Below, piece by piece: positions 14,098 to 16,415 of a DNA stretch of 16,415 nucleotides. The translations under genes were made by a program, and so were the position numbers. This stretch comes from JBJEFI01 sp051873875 (GTDB taxonomy: Bacteria > Bacillota > Bacilli > Bacillales > Bacillaceae_G), in the NCBI GenBank assembly GCA_051873875.1, contig JBJEFI010000034.1, positions 1 through 16,415 of the forward strand, in the 5' to 3' direction. Numbering within the stretch: the first letter of the stretch is position 1; every line of letters begins with the position of its first letter. Below the pieces are notes generated by a model. It ran no database searches. It was given only the letters and a program-made list of their open reading frames with translations, and was not told where the DNA came from.

Positions 14098-14859
14098 TAT
14101 ACAACCAAGTATACCAATGGCAATATTGCTGTGTTAGATAGACACATCAAACTTCCAAAATTAGGACTTGTGCGTTTTGCCAAGTCTAAGGAAGTGGACG
14201 GGACTATTAAACGTGCCACGATTCGTCGTACGCCAAGTGGCAAATACTATATTGCCGTTTTAGTAGAAACCGAAGTACAACCACTACCAAAAACAGGGTC
14301 TAGCATTGGGATTGATCTAGGATTAACTCATTTTGCCACCTTGTCCAATGGCACTCAGTACGAAAACCCAACCTTCTTTCAGAAGCTAGAAGCAAAGTTA
14401 GCGAAAGCTCAACGTGTTTTAGCTCGCAGAACCGAAGGTGGTGCCAATTGGAACAAGCAACGTAGGAAAGTGGCTCGCATCCATGAATCCATCCTTAATG
14501 CACGTACCGAATACCTTCAAAGACTATCAACCACTATCATCAAAAACCACGATGTTATTGGCATAGAGGATTTGAAGGTAACAGACATGCTAAAGAAACG
14601 CCACCTTTCCAAAGCCATTAGTGAAGTGTCCTGGGCGGAGTTTCGCAGAATGTTACTTTACAAAGCCCAATGGTATGGTAAAAAGGTGGTACTAGTAAAT
14701 CCATCGCATACGTCTCAGCGTTGCCATGCCTGTGGGCACACGGAAAAAGCGAATCGTGTTTCTCAGGCACGGTTTGTTTGCCAATCCTGCGGACATACGG
14801 ACAATGCAGATGTTAACGCAAGTAAGAATATTGAAGCACTCGCATTAGTAGACGTCTAA
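14098..14859 (+). CDS. tnpB: TnpB RNA-guided nuclease of an IS200/IS605-type element, N-terminus lost in the gap
   Basis: TnpB uses an omega RNA made from the element's right end to cut DNA at the guide match, helping the transposon persist. The visible 253 residues hold the whole RuvC centre: D in GIDLGLT (codon 14314-14316), E in GIEDLKV (14566-14568) and D in NADVNAS (14809-14811), spaced 84 and 81 codons, close to ISDra2 TnpB. The target-nucleic-acid zinc finger C-x2-C ... C-x2-C (CHAC, CQSC) is complete. The frame is open back to the first base after the N-run, so the start lies in the gap and roughly 115 N-terminal residues are unseen; no tnpA is visible. Catalytic residues are intact, so it may be active. 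Confidence 0.9.
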   Translation, partial: YTTKYTNGNIAVLDRHIKLPKLGLVRFAKSKEVDGTIKRATIRRTPSGKYYIAVLVETEVQPLPKTGSSIGIDLGLTHFATLSNGTQYENPTFFQKLEAKLAKAQRVLARRTEGGANWNKQRRKVARIHESILNARTEYLQRLSTTIIKNHDVIGIEDLKVTDMLKKRHLSKAISEVSWAEFRRMLLYKAQWYGKKVVLVNPSHTSQRCHACGHTEKANRVSQARFVCQSCGHTDNADVNASKNIEALALVDV

Positions 14860-14982
14860 TACCGAGTACTTTAACTGCAAGCAATCGGCGGTAGCCGAGG
14901 GTCGCCTACTCATATTTCCTCAAAAGAGGAGAGTTCGTAGGAAGCCCCCACTTCAAGCGCAGCTAAGTGGCGGGTAGTTCAA
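14830..14982 (+). ncRNA. Omega RNA / right end of the TnpB element
   Basis: The sequence after the tnpB stop folds compactly: GAGTA/TACTC (14864-14868, 14907-14911); TCGGC-GGTA-GCCGA (14885-14898) competing with GGCG/CGCC (14887-14890, 14903-14906), a pseudoknot-like choice; TCCTC-AAAA-GAGGA (14917-14930); and the terminal hairpin CCACTT/AAGTGG extended by CCC/GGG (14945-14974). The element probably ends at TTCAA (14982), since the solo copy at 6335-6381 ends the same way. The guide would then be the DNA from 14983 on. The 5' limit is uncertain. Confidence 0.6.
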
Positions 14983-15075
14983 CATAATGATAAGTGTCTA
15001 TTAGCTGGATGTTCACACGAGGGATATTTACTAGTTGATGAAACTATATGGGAACGTTTTTTATTAAGTCAATAG
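14983..15075 (+). pseudogene. C-terminal remnant of a gene interrupted by the TnpB element
   Basis: Directly after the right end an open frame of 30 codons runs to TAG at 15073-15075, with no start codon or ribosome binding site. The peptide (HNDKCLLAGCSHEGYLLVDE, then TIWERFLLSQ) looks like ordinary coding sequence and resembles the ends of SMI1/KNR4-like immunity proteins, though this is too short for a firm call. The N-terminal part is not found left of the gap and may lie inside it. Confidence 0.4.
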
Positions 15076-15207
15076 TTTATCAAACATTTCACTCAATAAT
15101 ATAACTTAACCATTTTTTATCAAGATTCCTTTATGTTGTAAATATTAAAAAATACTATATTTTTTCTTTATGCTACGGAAAGTAGCGTACATGTAAACCT
15201 TGGTATC

Positions 15208-15237
15208 TTGTGTTATATGAATATAAAAATATATGAT
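15208..15237 (+). promoter_or_regulatory. Candidate promoter of the XRE-type regulator
   Basis: TTGTGT (15208-15213) and TATGAT (15232-15237) are 18 nt apart, 33 nt before the start codon. Both boxes are near consensus, but the region is AT-rich, so chance matches are easy. Confidence 0.4.
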
Positions 15238-15270
15238 TTGATTATCAGATAAATGAATGGAGGAATAACT

Positions 15271-15843
15271 ATGACTTTTGGTGAAAAATTAAAGGTGTTC
15301 AGAAAAAACGCTGGTTTCACACAAGAACAATTGGCAGAAAAATTATGTGTATCCAGACAGGCGATAACCAAGTGGGAAGCTGATGGTGGGGTTCCTGATA
15401 TTAGTAATCTTCAAAATATTTCTAAATTATTTGGTGTCAGTATTGATTCACTATTAGAAAGTAATGATGACAGATCGACCACGGTAATCAAAGAAAAAAT
15501 AGATATTTCTCAGTACCATAAGACCGGTAATTGTAGATCAAAATACGATGCTGTAGTTAAAGAGAAATATTTTAACGCAAAGACAATCTATCCTTTAATT
15601 AGAAGAAAGAAAATGAATAAGATGGAAGCAATAATAGATTTTATTGTGCAACCTGGTGTCTTGGAAATGGCTGATAGTTTTAAGGACATGAGTGCTTATT
15701 ATCTTGTTGAAGCAACTAATAAGCAATTGCTAGTGAAGGTTACGAAAACCTTTATTGAGGGAAAAGAATTAAATCGTCCTTTTGAAGGTAGGAAGTATGT
15801 AATAGACGACAATGTTTTTGTGAAAGCAACTTATGTTTTATGA
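15271..15843 (+). CDS. XRE-family transcriptional regulator with extra C-terminal domain
   Basis: A 190-residue protein. Residues 4-62 form a Cro/C1-type helix-turn-helix (GEKLKVFRKNAGFTQEQLAE, then SRQAITKWEADGGVPDISNL), very typical of Firmicutes regulators that act as dimers on DNA. Residues 70-190 are a separate domain (contains AIIDFIVQPGVLEMAD and a beta-rich end) that I do not recognise; it may sense a ligand or partner. The frame is open six codons further up, but the ATG at 15271 has GGAGG 7 nt before it. No target operator is evident. It stands alone between the TnpB element and a dxr fragment. Confidence 0.82.
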   Translation: MTFGEKLKVFRKNAGFTQEQLAEKLCVSRQAITKWEADGGVPDISNLQNISKLFGVSIDSLLESNDDRSTTVIKEKIDISQYHKTGNCRSKYDAVVKEKYFNAKTIYPLIRRKKMNKMEAIIDFIVQPGVLEMADSFKDMSAYYLVEATNKQLLVKVTKTFIEGKELNRPFEGRKYVIDDNVFVKATYVL

Positions 15844-15855
15844 GTTGCAAAAATG

Positions 15856-15989
15856 AAATCATCCTTTTTTAAGCAGCTTATTCTAACGAAGGGATTACTT
15901 TTTATCTCCAATTTTGCTCTCATACAGATAGTATTGTTGCTTTGAATTTAATTTTGATTAAAAAATTTAATTCAAACATAGGATGATTT
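15856..15989. repeat. 134-bp segment bounded by 10-bp inverted repeats
   Basis: AAATCATCCT (15856-15865) and AGGATGATTT (15980-15989) are perfect inverted repeats, each joined to a T-run. Inside, TTTGAATTTAATTTT (15941-15955) pairs with 15962-15976 except for one T-T mismatch. The T4 after the right arm (15990-15993) would also let the whole act as a terminator for the XRE gene. A small mobile element is the alternative; no target duplication is clear. Confidence 0.4.
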
Positions 15990-16019
15990 TTTTGACTAAC
16001 TAAAATATGGATAGACTAA

Positions 16020-16112
16020 ATTGAAGAAGCAAAAGCAATTCGATTACCAAGAGAAGCATTTGAAACAAGGATATTAAAACAGGAAAGATTAGTATGGTGG
16101 AAATTTAAATGA
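16020..16112 (+). pseudogene. C-terminal remnant of an unknown gene, overlapping the dxr start
   Basis: An open frame of 30 codons (IEEAKAIRLPREAFETRILK, then QERLVWWKFK) ends at a TGA that overlaps the dxr ATG as ATGA (16109-16112). It has no start of its own. Stop/start overlap is typical of coupled genes in an operon, so these two pieces were probably copied together from their native operon. Confidence 0.45.
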
Positions 16113-16303
16113 AAAAGATAAGTATTTTAGGATCAACAGGATCTATTGGTACATCTACACTAGATGTAATTAGAAATAACCCTGACAAGTTTTGTGTATC
16201 AGCACTGGCTGCCGATAAAAATGTAGAACTTTTAGCAAAACAAATAGAAGAATTTAAACCTAAGATTGTTTCATTAAGTAATAAGGAATTGAGTATAATG
16301 TAG
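16109..16303 (+). pseudogene. dxr: Truncated 1-deoxy-D-xylulose-5-phosphate reductoisomerase (N-terminal 64 codons)
   Basis: The intact enzyme, about 380-400 residues, makes 2-C-methyl-D-erythritol 4-phosphate in the MEP isoprenoid pathway, using NADPH. Here only the first ~60 residues remain: the Rossmann motif GSTGSIG (8-14) followed by STLDVIRNNPDKF and LLAKQIEEFKPKIVSLSNKE are clear, then the frame stops at 16303. All catalytic and metal-binding residues are missing, so it is non-functional. Similarity ends within the last few codons, and a strong terminator follows, as expected at a recombination border. Confidence 0.85.
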
Positions 16304-16360
16304 CTTTATAATAAAGTTTGATTAAAAAACACGATTAAAGCTTAATTTCATCACATACAA

Positions 16361-16414
16361 AAAGCTATCGTTTTGAATAAAGATTGATCAAAACGATAGC
16401 TTTCTTTTATTTTT
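16361..16414 (+). terminator. Strong rho-independent terminator
   Basis: AAAGCTATCGTTTTG (16361-16375) and CAAAACGATAGCTTT (16389-16403) form a perfect 15-bp stem with a 13-nt loop, followed by CTTTTATTTTT. It lies 58 nt after the truncated dxr frame. Confidence 0.9.
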
Positions 16415-16415
16415 A

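Noticed and set aside
13977..14243. A minus-strand frame running through the N-run
   Set aside because: It exists only because N codons are not read as stops; it is antisense to tnpB.
14098..14859. Cas12-type CRISPR effector
   Set aside because: RuvC-containing and related by descent, but the size, zinc finger and immediate right-end RNA are those of transposon TnpB; no CRISPR array.
16109..16303. A working dxr gene
   Set aside because: Only 64 codons followed by a stop and terminator; the catalytic and metal-binding parts are absent.
1..16415. tRNA or rRNA genes
   Set aside because: No cloverleaf with a GGTTCGAATCC-type T arm or CCA-ended acceptor, and no rRNA-like conserved blocks were seen on either strand.

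Overview
The window is AT-rich Gram-positive DNA. Its lipoprotein, zf-HC2 anti-sigma, Cof phosphatase and dxr-like sequences resemble those of the Bacillus cereus group, though species cannot be fixed from sequence alone. A tubulin-type TubRZ partition/replication cassette, several IS relics, broken gene pieces and a replication-relaxation family protein with a decayed second copy point to a large plasmid (or plasmid-like prophage) rather than core chromosome. It is a draft scaffold: 13998-14097 is a run of exactly 100 N.

Layout. 1-4500 is cargo: the first codons of a membrane protein at the edge, a Cof-type HAD phosphatase, a lipoprotein, an ECF sigma/anti-sigma/membrane-protein operon with a recognisable ECF promoter (GCAAC-N16-CGTC), and a small membrane protein. 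4485-5599 is an IS1595-family element. Beside it lies a beheaded serine-hydrolase-like reading frame (5611-5727), and the element appears to supply the -35 box of the small membrane protein gene. 5821-9041 holds a DinB-type protein, a palindromic IS605-type end that abuts a decayed duplicate of the replication-relaxation gene, a metallophosphoesterase, and the intact replication-relaxation gene. 9470-9830 has two further IS200/IS605-type right-end structures; the second folds into a multi-helix RNA resembling an omega RNA, with no tnpB beside it.

9840-13990 is the plasmid core. An AT-rich region carries about ten TAGTAAC/GTTACTA boxes (candidate tubC centromere). It is followed by tubR (winged-helix protein) and tubZ (tubulin/FtsZ GTPase with an extra ~45-residue insertion and a strongly acidic tail), a bidirectional terminator, and a convergent MerR-type HTH/coiled-coil gene whose upstream region carries repeated ATAATTAACAT motifs. 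The expected logic is that TubR binds tubC and represses its own promoter, TubZ filaments move the TubR-tubC complex, and the convergent protein is a candidate third component or regulator (TubY-like architecture).

14098-16415 starts with a TnpB whose N-terminus is lost in the assembly gap, followed by its omega-RNA/right end, the tail of a gene it interrupted, an XRE-type regulator, a 134-bp segment bounded by inverted repeats, and a fragment joining the end of an unknown gene to the first 64 codons of dxr, closed by a strong terminator.
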